64,000 nt of DNA from Galaxea fascicularis (GCA_948470475.1 OX419343.1:4675416-4739415); one strand, 5' to 3'; shown: positions 1 through 16,716, counted from the stretch's first letter. Translations and numbers: made by a program. Notes: a model not told the origin generated them from the sequence alone.

Positions 1-1228
1 ATAAAATGAAGTGGTATGAATTTTGAAATTGCTTTCATGAGTGTATGACTGTAGGATCATAAATGTAGATGTATCTGTACACAGAGTACTGTATGCTTAA
101 ATGTGGTGCAAAAATCATGTTATGCCATCATGTTATGCCTTGTTTTTTACAGTATTTGGTGTTTTTTTTTTGTGAAGGAAATACTCCGATGCAAAGATAG
201 ACAGAGTTGTGCAGAACTTTGAGCCACTGGTTAACATCCATCTTGAAATGGAACTTACCCAAAAATGCAAATTGAAAACTGTCAAAAGCAATTAATTCTG
301 CTTCCAAATTCTTAAATTAATATTTGCAGTTGTTAACAATTCACAATTGCAAGCAGAAAAAAAGCATTGGTAATGTAAACATGGATCAGCAGATTGTCTG
401 CATGTTAAATTGAGTGGTTTGGGGCACAGTTCTTTTGGCAGTGTTATAAAAAAATAATGTTGGTTCATGCTTTTTGGCTGTGTGTGTATCCAGTTATGAT
501 GCACTTGGGAAGTCTGGGGAGCACTCATGACAAGAAGCTACATCAGATTTGCCCTTAGCTGCACCTTGAGCAACTCTTACCCTTCTCTTACTCAGTATTC
601 TTGGTTTTCACTTGACATCATCAAAATTAAAAAATAAGGAATTATCAATCCTTTTCAGATTTTAATTTAGTTAGTTATTAGAACAGCTGAAGACTTATCT
701 TTTTACAAATAATATTTTCAGTGTGATATAGGGTTTTTCGTCTTATAATAAAGCAAAGTTGAATTTTTAAGTTTTTGCGTGACACAATATTAAAATGGCA
801 ACTGAGAATGCTGTCACCTAGGTTATCTGCTGAGATTTTGCAATCTGAAACAGTCCTTGTATGAGAATAAGTACTCATAGAAATGTTTGTGAGCCCTCAG
901 AAGACAATAAAGACAATCTCTGATATTGCAAGGAGAAGTTGCATGCTGGTCAGTCTTGGGGTTTGAAGGGTTAAAATACTGTACAGTAAGTACAAACAGG
1001 TGATCAACACAATGATCACAAATTAAGTGTTCATGTTTAGCTGCTTCACTAGAATTTTACTAGTCGCCATCAATTTATATTTTTTGAAAAATTTAAGTCA
1101 TCTTTGTGGTGACACGGATGCTTTTATTAATGAAATGTTTGTAAGTACATGGCAGGCCTTCACTCTCCTTTTTCCTGGTATCTTCTACTGACAACAGAGT
1201 TATCTTGTTACTTCTCATCTGTTACTAG
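1..1228. other. Non-coding DNA upstream of the first visible SPOP exon
   Basis: AT-rich DNA with only short, uncharacteristic open frames. I looked for the exon that should encode the first part of the SPOP MATH domain and found nothing resembling it, so this is most likely intron and the missing exons lie before the window. Confidence 0.6.
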
Positions 1229-5368
<4,140 letters not shown>

Positions 5369-8117
5369 GCTCTGCCAGTCTTTATACATATTTAATAGAA
5401 GATCACTTTAAAAATGTATATAATATGATACTAAATAATTATTTCTTACTTCTGGGAACAATCATTTTTCTCCTTAGTGCATTTACAACTGCACTTCTTG
5501 AATTAACATTCATAAATATAGTTCCCTCGTCAGATTCACTACTTAAATGTTCTTAACTTTCATAAAATAGTTTCCACTTTCACAACGCATTCCACACCTT
5601 TATATCTTGTCACACATCCCTTTCCCTTCCCCTTTGTAGGTTGTCTCTCCTCTTAGTTGTGCCGGTTTCTAAAATTTTCTTTTCTTCACTGTGCTTTTGC
5701 CATTTGTGCCATGCAGTCACACCACTCCTGTGCTTTTTCTGTAGCCTAGTATTCGTATTTAATAATAGAGAAAAATGGTTGTTTCCTCTACTTGTCTGTA
5801 AATATTGCTGGAAAATGAACCCTTGTACAATGTCTGTGGTGGTGTAAGTGTTAGGGTATCTAAAGGATAGGGAATTGCATGACCTTTGTGATTTATACAT
5901 GTAGGTAAAAGTGATTTTGAAAGTTCTCGAAAAAGGCTTATGCAATTTGAGAACTTTTAAAATCACATAATTTTGTAGTTATAAGACCAGGAATTGTACA
6001 ATAGAGCTGTCTGATTTTTTATTTATAGTTTACTCTACAAAACTACAAATTTTGTGTCAGAGGTCCCTCGATTTTTCACGTGTAGTAAATTAAACTAAAT
6101 TACACCCCAAAAAAAATCATCAACAAAATCGTATCTTCAGTTTGTGTCTTTTCCTGTAATTTCGCCTGCCAAAACATCATAATTTGCCAAGTTTGGTGGT
6201 GCTTTTGTGCTGTTGCCATAGAAACGTAATAAAACTGAAAACAATTTGGGATAAATAAATTGTACTAGTCTCAGGCAGTCAGAATTGAGTAATTTGGTTT
6301 AGTGTACTGTAATAAAAAATTGTGGGACCTTACCTTAGTACAAGAACTAGAGTACTAAACCGACAGCACATTTAAAAGTGCAGTACGGCTAATTCGCTGT
6401 TATGGAATGGCTGCACTACAGGGATTCATCTGTGGCAAGTATAAAACTCACCACAATATTGTTTTAAACTCGGGCTGGCTTGAGTTTTGTTCACAAGAGG
6501 ACAGGCTCCAAAGTTGGAACCACATGGTACAGCATAATGAACAGCTCCACACAAGAGGCGAACTGTCCTGTAGCTTTCATGTAAAAGATTACTTTTAAGA
6601 ATTTCATAAGCATTTTGTACATAGTAAAAAACACAGACTGCGAGCAGTCACTCAGGGTGGTCATGTGAGAGCAAATTGATGAAGCTAACAAACAAACACA
6701 TAGCTTCCCGAATAGCCTCCCACGCAGTCGTTTTTAGGGGAGTCGTATTGGAGGTGAAATACGACTCCCCTAAAAACGACTGCGTGGGAGGCTACTTCCC
6801 GAAGGGTAACTGGCCTGTTTGCTGTCTTCAGTCTGGCTGATCCAATACTCGACTGACCTAAAAGGCAACTGCCCACAGTCTATAAAACATCACCACAGGA
6901 AATAACAATAGCTTTCTTTTGAACGGCCAAAAATGAGCATTTCAACCATATTGTTCGGGATCAGTGAATATAAACAGCACCACAGTGAGTGTACTGTTCA
7001 TAGGCTCTGTTTTGAATCACTCCATGTCAAGCTTTCGTCCACAAACGTCAAAGTTGTCTCTGTATGTTATTTAAAACAAACTGCAGTAAAGGTAAATTTA
7101 CCCGATAGGCCTAGTTTCAAAAGCTGTGACTCTCTTTGGTGATATGTCTTTCCCTGTTACCCTTTCATTATGTTATCACAGAGTAGCTGGCACGGATGGT
7201 CTTCTTACTCATTATCATTTCCTTGTTAACCTCAAGCTGGCCTTGATTCATCTGTGTTATGCAATCATGGAAATCAATTTTAGTCGGGATTAATGAAGTG
7301 AATGGAAGCGTGCATAGCTTCATTTCCAGCCACAATGAAATGAAGTATATTGACACCACCTCAACAGAAACTTTGGTACGCACTATTTAGTCTTTTACCA
7401 TAACGTTATGGCTGATTATCATGTTTCCATCTATCGGGTTTTTTTTTTTCAAGAATTGGCGACTGAATTGTTTCAAGAAACCGTTCTGCTCTTTTTAGTC
7501 CTGCGTGACCCATTTCCTTGAATGGAGTCTGTTTATTGTTAGCCCTTAAAAATCTCCATCTGGTTGATGAAAAAGGCAGTGCAAAGACCCGGTTAATCAG
7601 TAGCATGAGGTGAATTTCTGAGCCCTTTAAAGTGTTTATTTGTGGTTTGTGCAGCGAGGGGTATGTTTATACAGCTCTTTGCTTGGTTCTGTGCTTGGTT
7701 TAACCCTCTAACTCTCAAGATCTGATTAGCAATTCTCCCTTCAAGCAGTCATACGTTTTCTTGTAAAGTACTTAAGAGAATTTGGTGTCATATTAAAATA
7801 ACACCCTCCAATTGATACATTTGTCTTTTCTCTTCCTCTGTTTGCTTTATAATGTATTTAAATTGAAAGGAGAAGTTACGTATTAATCACTCAGAGTTAT
7901 AGGGTTAAAACAGTGCTTTTTAGCAATCCCTCCTTGACTTTCTGCCTGTTACATTTATTACATTTTTTTGTCAATACGAGTGCACATCCAGCTAATTCCT
8001 CCAGATAAGAAAATAGAACTTCTGGTTGGTCGCTGTGGTTCAGTTGGGGAAGAGATGGTGCTTAAACGTGCTTTTCAGCGTCAGTTTAAAAACTTGATTT
8101 GCAAGTAGTGGTGTCGT
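5369..8117. other. SPOP 3' UTR and intergenic DNA
   Basis: After the SPOP stop the sequence is AT-rich without a convincing gene. AATAAA motifs at 6228-6233 and 6254-6259 are possible polyadenylation signals but are not distinctive. The perfect hairpin at 6713-6794 is listed separately. Open frames here are short and lack codon bias or domain motifs. Confidence 0.5.
6713..6794. repeat. Perfect 37-bp inverted repeat with 8-base loop
   Basis: The two 37-base arms match without a mismatch and are separated by GGAGGTGA; the arms begin TAGCCTCCCACGCAG. It is probably a short fold-back element. TTCCCGAA occurs on both sides of the palindrome (6705-6712 and 6796-6803, one base apart on the right) and could be a remnant of a target duplication. 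Confidence 0.8.
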
Positions 8118-8533
8118 TACCCTGGCTCCAGAGGTCCGTTCTCAAAATTCAAAATTCTCAAAATACCATCAAATAAAATGGTTTGAAAAAGCTCCCGAGA
8201 CAGACCTCTGGTCACATGAGCAATCAACCTCATTTCCATGTGACAAATTAGTCCAGAATTTGAACTAGTTCGTTGATTGGTTCTTCAAAGGAAACAACTT
8301 TTTGTGATTGGCTTACGAAAAGCGTGGTTTCCCAGTGGAAATGAAACGAGAACTACGATTGGCTTAGGAAAAGCGTGTGTTCCCAGGCGACAGATCAGCA
8401 CGGAAAGGAGGTTCACTATTCGTGTGACCAGAGCATATCTTTTTCCTCCCGGCGTTTCGGGCCTCGTGGCCGCGGCTTCGCCGCGTAATTTACCCCAACC
8501 AAACGAAAACAATAACCTCTGGCACCCAGGGTA
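8118..8533. repeat. 416-bp terminal-inverted-repeat element (TACCCTGG termini)
   Basis: The left end TACCCTGGCTCCAGAGGT is the complement, with few differences, of the right end ACCTCTGGCACCCAGGGTA. The interior holds two diverged copies of a GATTGGCTTA-GAAAAGCGTG unit and a CG-rich GGCCGCGGCTTCGCCGCG stretch. It has no transposase, so I read it as a non-autonomous DNA transposon. Confidence 0.75.
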
Positions 8534-10400
8534 TGGTGCAGTGACCTTTTAAAGTAGATTTCGTGATAGTTTTCACGAAAAGCTTTTTGAGGATTTTTGG
8601 GTAATTATTCTTTTTAATAAAAGAAAAAAAGCTATTTTTAAGAATCACTGGTAATTGAAAACTAGAATAAATTCTATCTCTGATTTTATAAAATAACAGA
8701 TGGTACGCGCGCCCTGATTTGTAAAAAAACCTGTGGGTGAAACTCCTTGTTACTACCTTCTACTATTTACAGTAATTTTGTAACAGCAATAGACCGCATT
8801 CTCTATGGGTTTCCCGGCGTAATAAATCCACGCGGGTTGTTAGAAGAACACGAGAAAAGCTTGTAAATTCCGAGCTGCAGGCGAGTGATTTACAAGCTTT
8901 TCGAGTTCATTATTCAAGGAATTAATGGCACCATTATGGAAACTAGATGCACGCTTTGCTCGTAGCTGTATGTACATTATGTATTTAATATTAAGTGAGA
9001 TACTGTCTGTTGTGTAGAATATCAACTCTTTTAGATATTTATTATTTTAGAACGTGAATAAACAATACGGTGAATTTTTTTGCTGCACTTTTTTTCTGTA
9101 AGCTGGGCGATGCCAATGATAGTTTATCACATTTCATAGCCTGTGTAGCAAACGTTTCCGTGAGGTTTTCAGCGCTCGAAAGTTTGGATGTGCGGGACCT
9201 CGAGCGTGCTTTTTGTGAAATCACAGAATTACCTACGTATATTTAATTTCACCCTACGTATATTAAAAACGAAGACGTTTCGAAGCATGAAATTTTGCAA
9301 GAAATTTGTTCTTTCCTATCTAAAAATCGTAGTAAAAGAGCTTATTAGAATAAGCGGATCGCAGTTTTAGAAATGCCTTTTCGGACCAGAAAAGTTTTCG
9401 AGAAGCGGGCCCCTGACTCGTTTGTTAGCCTGAAAGCAACTCTTGCGTTAAGCGGCCTTCACACGACAAACGGTAGGTATTGCATAGCTAAAACTCGAGC
9501 TGAAGTACCCAGAGGTTTTGTATGGGCCAGGTTGCAGTGCTCTACTGACCGCGACAAACTGAAGTTGGCAAACTGAAGTTGGCGTGTGTGAAAGACACAA
9601 CAACAGTTGTCAAACTTGTTGGCAAACTGTTGGCGACAAATAGAACTTGTCTCTATTCTCGCCAACTTTTTCACTAACTTGACGTGTGAATGGATTTTTG
9701 CTTAGGTAGGGTTTTGTCCAAATATTTTTACTTGTCCAACGCTTTTTTCTGTTCATTCTCCGGGGATAAACATAAAATAAAAGCAAGGCACAAGCGGAAA
9801 CTGTCCGAAAGTGCCTTTGCACGTTCTACGGCTCGATACAGCGGCCATTTTGCAAATTAGCGTGTGTTGTGATTTGACGCGTTTGATGTGTGAAAGCACC
9901 AATGTGAACTACACACAACCCATAATTCCTCGATTCGCTCTGACGAGGGGCTAACGCTCGAAACGTCAGCATTTAGAATCCCTGTACGGTGGTCAAGTTA
10001 CATTATCAACTCCGTTGAAAAAACCAAATTTGGGGATCTTCTAAACTCGTGCCAAAAACGATTTCATTGATTTTGGTCGCCACGATAAAGTAGGCCAACA
10101 CTCCAAATGGATAATTTTTTTTTTTCTCAGAAAAAAAACTCAGCCATAATCTTTTTGTCCCGCCCGCATAATTTTTGTAAACACAGGAGTTAGGACTGGA
10201 CTTTCCACCATCTGTTTCTCAAAACGTCTGGAAAATACTTTTTTAGGTTCTCATCAGCTGGATGTAGGTTTGCGAGCAAACTAGCCCAATTAGTTTATCC
10301 ATCTTGTAATTTGGTATATGATCACGGTTATCCTTGAGCTTCGCTCTTAGAAATGTTCGCGGACAAATATCCAAGCATTTCGCGCCAAATGGAGAGTATT
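8534..10400. repeat. Intergenic repeats upstream of the MRH-like gene
   Basis: Contains a fold-back at 8851-8905 (arms CGAGAAAAGCTTGTAAAT), a likely MITE at 9456-9693 with facing ends CTTCACACGACAA and TTGACGTGTGAATG, and a dispersed-repeat fragment around 9930-10030 containing CTAACGCTCGAAACGTCAGC, a block I recall from cnidarian repeats. I found no gene here. Confidence 0.5.
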
Positions 10401-10503
10401 GTTTACATAGTTATGCGATAAAACAACTGAGATTACATTCATATTAACAATTCTAAAACCTTGTTAAGATTCTAAAATTCTCTTTTTCTTTAAACTTGTT
10501 AAA

Positions 10504-10680
10504 ATGGCGATGTGTGTCCCTGAACAATGTGATGTCGCAAATAGTGTCACTTGTTCGAGTCCACGATCCAAAGTGTTTGGTCCAGTCCACTTTTGTGACT
10601 CCCGCGGAAGGTGTGTTATGGTATCACGTTGCAACATAAAACCAGGCATTCTTTCACGCATTGTGAACCGTGCACTCCTC
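10504..10680 (+). other. In-frame open leader upstream of the MRH-like signal peptide
   Basis: Fifty-nine codons starting with ATG at 10504 run without a stop into the ATGATG at 10681. The stretch is rich in cysteine and basic residues and reads CVPEQCDVANSV near its start. A classic cleavable signal sequence starts at 10681, so this is probably 5' UTR or an alternative N terminus. Transcript and conservation data would decide. Confidence 0.35.
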
Positions 10681-13600
10681 ATGATGAAGTTCGCGATCCT
10701 TGTCCTCGCTCTTGTTTTATTTACTTTATCTCCGGTTGAGGGCATAAATGCGTGCAAAAAAATTGATACATGTCGCTGTTTAACCGATGAAGGAGTCATC
10801 AATCTCTGGAGTCTTGCAGGGCAGACGCCGAAACGGGCGAGGTGCGTATGTGCGTACGAAGATGTTTTATTATTGAATAGGGGTTGAAGTGGGGTGCGGC
10901 AAAAACGTCGTCATATGAGGTTCAGTAGTACTTGTCACAACGATTTTAATTTGAAGCGGGACAGGAAATACATGGCGTTAATTTTTCGTGCGAAATATGC
11001 TCGTTTTAAATTTTTAACTCACCGTAAAGTCGACACTGTAATTTTTAATTTTCGATCCTCCCAAAAAAGATTATCTTGCCTACTAGTTAAAGCTTTTGCG
11101 GCCTCACCGGTTGTGTTTTATAGAACTAAGAATAGGGAAAATCAAGCAGGCGGCTCGTTTAATAAATACACGCATTTTTTATTATAAGCACATGTTTTGG
11201 TCCTTGAAGACGTGAATGCTTGAATACGGTGTAACCTTTGACTTTGTGTATTAAATTCTCTCCCCCGAGAAATCCCGGGCTAATTCACAGCTTGAGATCC
11301 TAATGTCTGACTACTAGACATGTGACAGATAATAACGATCGCTTTCCTTCAAGTAATCGAAATAACACAGGGATCAAGAATTGTGTTTATATAATCGCAT
11401 GCGAAAACTGGAAAATCCGCCTTCGAAAAGCACGTGTAAAGAACGTGCACCCAGAACTGGTGATTGATTTTTTCGTTTAAGATATTGTTTGTCGGGAATT
11501 GCTAGAAAAAAACAGAAATATGTTTTTAAAAGTGTGATAGAAAGTTCTCGTTGTCCAGGGAAGCCTGTTTTTCTTTGGGTGGTATTCAACAGAACACGCC
11601 GAAATTATTCCTCGTGTCGTGTGATGGGTTTTGTGAGCTCACCTGTTGTCTGCATGGAGATTCATTGTCCCATTATGTTGGGTATTTCCATACATTTCCA
11701 CACATTAAACTCTTAGTGACAGAAAATCGCAATCACTCCAAGGTCGCCCTGGCTTCCGGAGCCGAATGATACCCTTACAGCGTAATTTGTAATTTAACAC
11801 GAATTTTTGTCATACCATTCCAAGCCTGCGTGACAGACGCCTTTTTCGGCTCTTGTTTCACACAAGAGCCGTAAAAGGCGTCTGTCACGCAGGCTATACC
11901 ATTCCTCACAAGCAAATAAAATCCGAGTGGGAATAGATTTTGAGTCCAAAAAGAGCTTGCATGATAAGTAGATATGTGTATGGGGAGAAGCCCGGGGCCA
12001 CTGTTGCCCCTTGACACTTTCGGTGTGGATTTTCCACCTGGTTCCTCAATGGCTCTCAAGACCAAACGATGTTTCAGAGGAAACCTTTTATGGGCTCCTG
12101 TCTTCCGTTATTTATTTTTAGAGATACATGGCCCCAATTGAGCCACCCTGGGGACAAAATATGCTGAAAATAATACATTTTTATCCGCTGGTCAGCCGGG
12201 TGAGTCACCTGCTGATAAACTTATCCGTAAGGGCCTGGACTCGAACAGCCATTATCCATTTTGCGCACCGTCGTAGAATCTGTCGGGGATTGATAGCCAA
12301 GGGTTTCACTTAATTTCTTATGAGGAAATTCGAGAGCGGTACGGTGACGGTGCCGGTGACGATGATGAATGTGACGGTATTGATGATGGTTATGGTAGTC
12401 ATGGTTGTGATGATGATGGTAGTCATGGTGATAGTGATGATGATAGGAAGGATAAAAAAGTGACAACATTCAAACTTCTCTTTAAATTCAATAGATTTAA
12501 CATCTCAGCCACTTCTGTTGAAACTTACTATCAATGGAACCCCTGTAGTCAGTGGAAAGCTCAAGACCACCCCTGTGAAGATGCTGCAGTAAGTAGAAAA
12601 GTGGAAATGTTTTGAAGGGATGCTTTCTAGGCTCTGTCTTAAAACTGACAACAAATTGAATTCATTTTTAGCAACTTTTGAAACAATTGTCGTGGCATTC
12701 GTTTTAACAAGCCATTCAAAATTTATGATATCAATCAAATTAGCTGATGATGTCGGAGAAAAACTTGACAACTTCCGCTAAGAATTTGGTGCCCGCAGTG
12801 TTTGCAAAAAGTAGTCCCGTCTCCCCTTCCAGGCGATCGCTTTTGGAGCTCGAATCTCAAAAAGATAACGTCTTATCAATGGGCTTTGATATTCCAACAA
12901 AAAATTACTGAATTTTTGTTAAACGTAAATAGACCATTTCGGAATTCAATTCCGCCCGCCTTTTTTACAAAGCGAGTCGAGATTTTTGTGCGAAACTATT
13001 CATTAAATTGATTTTATATAAGTTTATTTGTTTGCGACTAATAGCTTATTTTATCAGTTTACACGAGTTTTCTCTCTCTTTTCTGTGGTAAAGAGGAGTA
13101 AAGTATGCAATGCAGAATTGACCTTTAATGTTTATATGCCCGCAGGTTTGTAAGGTTACCCAAAGGAAAACTTCGGAAACTTCTCATTTGAACATCGGAG
13201 AACATGACTTGTCGGATTGCGTTCTGGACGAGCGGAATGGGCGATGCATGCTTACATATGGAGTGACCGGGAACAGCAAAATGTAACTATTTCACGACAA
13301 TATATTTGTCTGTTGTGTCGCGCATACTCGGAAATAAAATTCCGAGTTCTCCCAATAGGAGTGGAGCCGATGACTTTCCGCGCATACTCGGAAATAAAAT
13401 TCCGAGTTCTCCTAATAGGAATCGAGCCCTTGATCTTCCGTGCATACTCGGAAATAAAATTCCGAGTTCTTCCAATAGATGTTGAGCCTATAACCTTTAC
13501 TAGTTGGTGTGCTCTTCTATGCTGGGCGAAAGGCTGACTGCCTGTCTTTGAGAGCCTCTAGCGGTCAAGGAAACCTCCTAGGAGGCTCTAATGCGCCAAC

Positions 13601-16600
13601 AGGCGTTGAAAGGCAATAAGATGCTCCACTACTCCGGCTGTTTTTTGTGTCCGTTTGTGAGATGGGAAATATAGAAGTTATGCAGCGCGCATTATCCTAA
13701 GGTTTTGGTTTGATTGTTCTTTTCCGATATACATAAGTATACCTTTGAAGTCGATTCATTTTCCGTCGAAACCTGAAATGTTTTCTTGTAATTGAGTGTC
13801 ATACGACAAGTATTGTAGTTTCTCTTTTGTGTCATCGTCTCGAAAATGCGGTTATCAATTTGTTTTCGAACTCGTTTTTAAATAGCAGGATGTGCTCTTT
13901 TTTATCGTGTGAGAGGAGTTGCTGTGCATTACGTCGGATCTTGACCGAGTGGTGTGAAGCTCCATTAGGGTTACAATCCAGGTTACCCACCTGTAACTAC
14001 TATGGCAACCGATAGATTTTGATAGTAGCTAACCCAGATTAGTGTCTTATTGGGCTTCAAGCAATTCGGTCCTAGGTTATACTTATGTGTTTCTGGTAAG
14101 TGTCTTTCTTGAAATGTATCTGGCTTAATGTGCCTCTCCCTTGTTTTTCATGCGTAAAGAAAAACTTCCATTGCGTTAGTGTGCGACAAAACGGAACAGG
14201 GAAAAGTAGATCCAATGGTCTCCGACGCCTCAACTTACGTAAGTATGTAGCCATATAGGTGTAGTGGAGTTTTCCTAAAATGCCGCTATTTCACGCGCTC
14301 CGTCGTTCTACGATTCTGTGCGGCCAGTTGGGTACCAGTGTCTGTGCAGTGTTTGTGAAGGAGGCTAAGCCAGTCTTAACCGGTCGCCCATCAGACTACG
14401 AGAAGTTCCTTATTTTTGTTATCGATAGAAGAGCAAGCAAATTACAGAGGTTCACGCGAAAATTGCTGCTGCAAGGTGGCGCGACGAGCGGGGAGGAGAG
14501 AAAACAATGTTTCCTTACCTGAGTGGTCCCCTCTTCCCCGCGCGTTTTGCTCGCTTCATTGCCCTTGAGAAAAATAAGGGGTTAATCATAGACGACTCTC
14601 ACATTCGGGGTAAACATCAATGTCTGAGAAAATGTTGTAGATACGGTGACTAAATGACTGAATATTTCTCTTGTAATGGATAAGGCGGAAGTTTGTGATG
14701 AAACTTCGTCAGTTCGGGATCAATGTCGCTATCTGGGCAACTGCGCAGCAACCCCCTCCCCTAATTCAACAAGTCATAATAAGTAAATAAGTTAGTGTTA
14801 AAGTTGGGTTAGGGGAGGGGTAGGTACGCAGTTACCCAGGGACTGTCATTGATCCGCTCTTCGCCCCGACATAGAACCAGGGCTCGAGACTTTAGCTGTT
14901 AAATCTCTTTGCGGTGGCCAATTGACCATATCAACTTAGTTGACCATACTTACTGTTGTTACTTATCTTAGAAGGAGGGACTCGACTTGTTTCCAAAAAA
15001 TATGGTTTGTTGTGGGTGCTCTTTGAACCTTGAGCTCAGCAAGGGTCGTTGAACCTAAATGGAAACGACTCAAAACCCATATGACAACCCTCCTCATTTT
15101 CCTTGTAGTCAGCGTCATTGCACAGTATCTGCGCATGCCCAGGGAGATGCTCTCTTGAAGTCACCGGGGATGTGGGGATTCGATTCGATGCAAGTTCGGA
15201 TGGCACTGGAGGCCTGAGCATTGGTGCTATTGTGGGCATTGCGTGAGTACATCGTAACTTAATTTTTCATTCTAGTACGTTCACTTTTGGACCATATAGG
15301 AGATTCAGCAGAGGGTGTACACAACACAATGAAGTTGTGTGCTAAACATGCTAAATTTTCCGGCCACAACACATTTTTGGTCAAACCTTTCCATGCAAAG
15401 CTGTATTGTGTTGTGAGCGGCAAATTGACTCCAAATGGACTTTCCTACGCATGCGCGAGGTCTGGAAGCAGAGTGGAACTGTTAAAGTGAAACTGGGAAG
15501 AGCCGTTAGCGCTCGTTTCAGAAAGTGGTTTACGTGCAGGTACAGCCTGGAACTGTGAGTTATTGACAAAACCAAGGTCTTTCTTCATGCAAGGTTCGGA
15601 TGATTTACCTCAGATAATAGTTAGAGGTACGGAATTCATGAAAACCGACAACGACAAAAAATAACGGATAACGATAAAAAATTCAGTTTTTACGTTTGGC
15701 ATGAATTTGAAAACCAACCTCTTCAGTTACGTTGAAAACGAAAAACTGCAAATGGCGGGGAAATTGGACAGTGATAATCTCTACCGTTTGCCGAGAATGT
15801 GGTGCTTAACCTCTTTAATCTCTCTAATATATCTGAACCCAGTGGTCAGATTGGAAATGAAGGCGGCACAAGTGATGAGGTTGACGAGACGTTTGTTTCG
15901 CCGCATGATGCGATTTAGTGGAAAAGCTTTAAATTTAAAGTTCATTTAATTTTCATGCATGATTCCTTCTTGCTTTTACTTGATGTGGACTCTGTCCTTT
16001 TACATTGTTCTTTAAGGTCGTTTTACCTTTGCTTATTGTTTTTTCCTTTGCAGAATCGGAGGTGTTGTCCTTTTAATAATTCTGGCATTTTCTATCTTTA
16101 TCTGCTGCTTGCGCCGTAAGCTGCCCTCTGGTATTCCTAAACCCAGCATCTGTACCACTGTCAAGGTAGGTTATCAAAAACGCAAACTTACAACTCCAAA
16201 TCGGTTTTATGGATAATCTGCTCAATACAAATGTGGTACTGATGTGTAATATAGGCAACCTCGTTCCCAGGACCTTTCCCTTCGCTTTGGGCCCCACCCC
16301 CAAGGCGAAAGCAAAGGTCCTGGGAACGAGGTTGTAATAAAGGCGGCCTTGGTCGATCAACATATCGGTTGACTGTCGGCCGAATGTCGACCGAGTAGAC
16401 CGTGACACAGCCGACACTTGGGTAATACTTGTTCGACTCTTGGTCCGCATGTCGGTCGAGACTAGGGATCAGCAATCCAACGGGCTACTTTGTTGCCCCG
16501 GCGATCAGTATTGATTTTTATTTATTGGATTAAACAGCATCAAAAGCATCGATACTTCCCGCAAGTGTCGATATTTTCTGATCTGACCTCGGTATCGACG

Positions 16601-16716
16601 ATATCGAATATTTGGTATCGGAATCGGACAATCCTTACGGGAGACTAACCTTTCCTATCCATTAATCTTAGGTTGGTTTGGGTATCATCAAGAAGAAGTT
16701 CTGCCCATGCTGCTAG
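10681..16716 (+). CDS. Type I membrane protein with MRH / ATG27-like lumenal domain, 253 aa
   Basis: Seven exons join in phase: 10681-10841, 12495-12588, 13146-13282, 14160-14238, 15109-15242, 16054-16165 and 16672-16716 (TAG). Residues 1-20 are a signal peptide (MKFAILVLALVLFTLSPVEG). The lumenal part follows the mannose-6-phosphate receptor homology layout: CKKIDTCRCLTDEGVINLWSL; then YYQWNPC; a cysteine pair around DCVLDERNGRC; TSIALVCDK; and TYSASLHSICACPG. One transmembrane helix follows (GAIVGIAIGGVVLLIILAFS...). The short basic cytosolic tail ends KKKFCPCC and could be palmitoylated. Proteins of this layout sort cargo or act in Golgi/endosome/autophagy membranes. The glutamate that helps bind mannose 6-phosphate is not evident before the conserved TY, so lectin activity is uncertain. 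AATAAA at 16814-16819 is a likely poly(A) signal. The gene structure is strong; the family name is good; the function is inferred. Confidence 0.78.
11823..11895. repeat. Fold-back hairpin in MRH-like intron 1
   Basis: Arms of about 34 bases start AGCCTGCGTGACAGACGCC, carry one mismatch, and are separated by about 5 bases. Confidence 0.8.
12340..12460. repeat. Degenerate GAT/GGT-rich simple repeat
   Basis: Imperfect repetition of GATGATG, GGTAGTCATGGT and GTGATGATGAT units in the intron just before exon 2 of the MRH-like gene. Read on the minus strand it gives a His-rich frame, which is a product of the repeat and not a gene. Confidence 0.7.
13321..13535 (-). repeat. Three 60-bp tandem repeats within an antisense tRNA-SINE-like fragment
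   Basis: Three units start at 13321, 13381 and 13441 with exactly 60-base spacing. Each begins with (C/T)GCATACTCGGAAATAAAA and contains ACTCGGAA...TTCCGAGT, a small palindrome. On the minus strand each unit carries a degenerate B-box-like GGCTC-ACTCC or GGCTCGATTCC stretch, and the region after 13500 could be an antisense A box. I infer an internally triplicated SINE fragment. Confidence 0.65.
14522..15100. other. Intron 4 of the MRH-like gene
   Basis: Contains no coding exon that I can find. The complementary blocks GCAACCCCCTCCCCTAA (near 14750) and TTAGGGGAGGGGTAGG (near 14808) suggest another small inverted-repeat element. Confidence 0.4.
16256..16334. repeat. Fold-back hairpin in MRH-like intron 6
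   Basis: Arms of about 35 bases begin CAACCTCGTTCCCAGGACC and have about three mismatches around a short CCCCACCC-containing loop. They are followed at 16365-16470 by degenerate GTCGGTCGA-type motifs. Confidence 0.75.

Larger units (their letters stand above)
11190..12480. other. First intron of the MRH-like gene, second part
   Basis: Non-coding apart from a hairpin at 11823-11895 (33-bp arms with one mismatch, beginning GCCTGCGTGACAGACGCC) and a degenerate GATGATG-rich stretch at about 12340-12460. The open frames here lack domain features. Confidence 0.5.

Noticed and set aside
12221..12469. His/Tyr-rich minus-strand frame
   Set aside because: It arises from the degenerate GATGATG repeat and the intron sequence around it; no exon structure.
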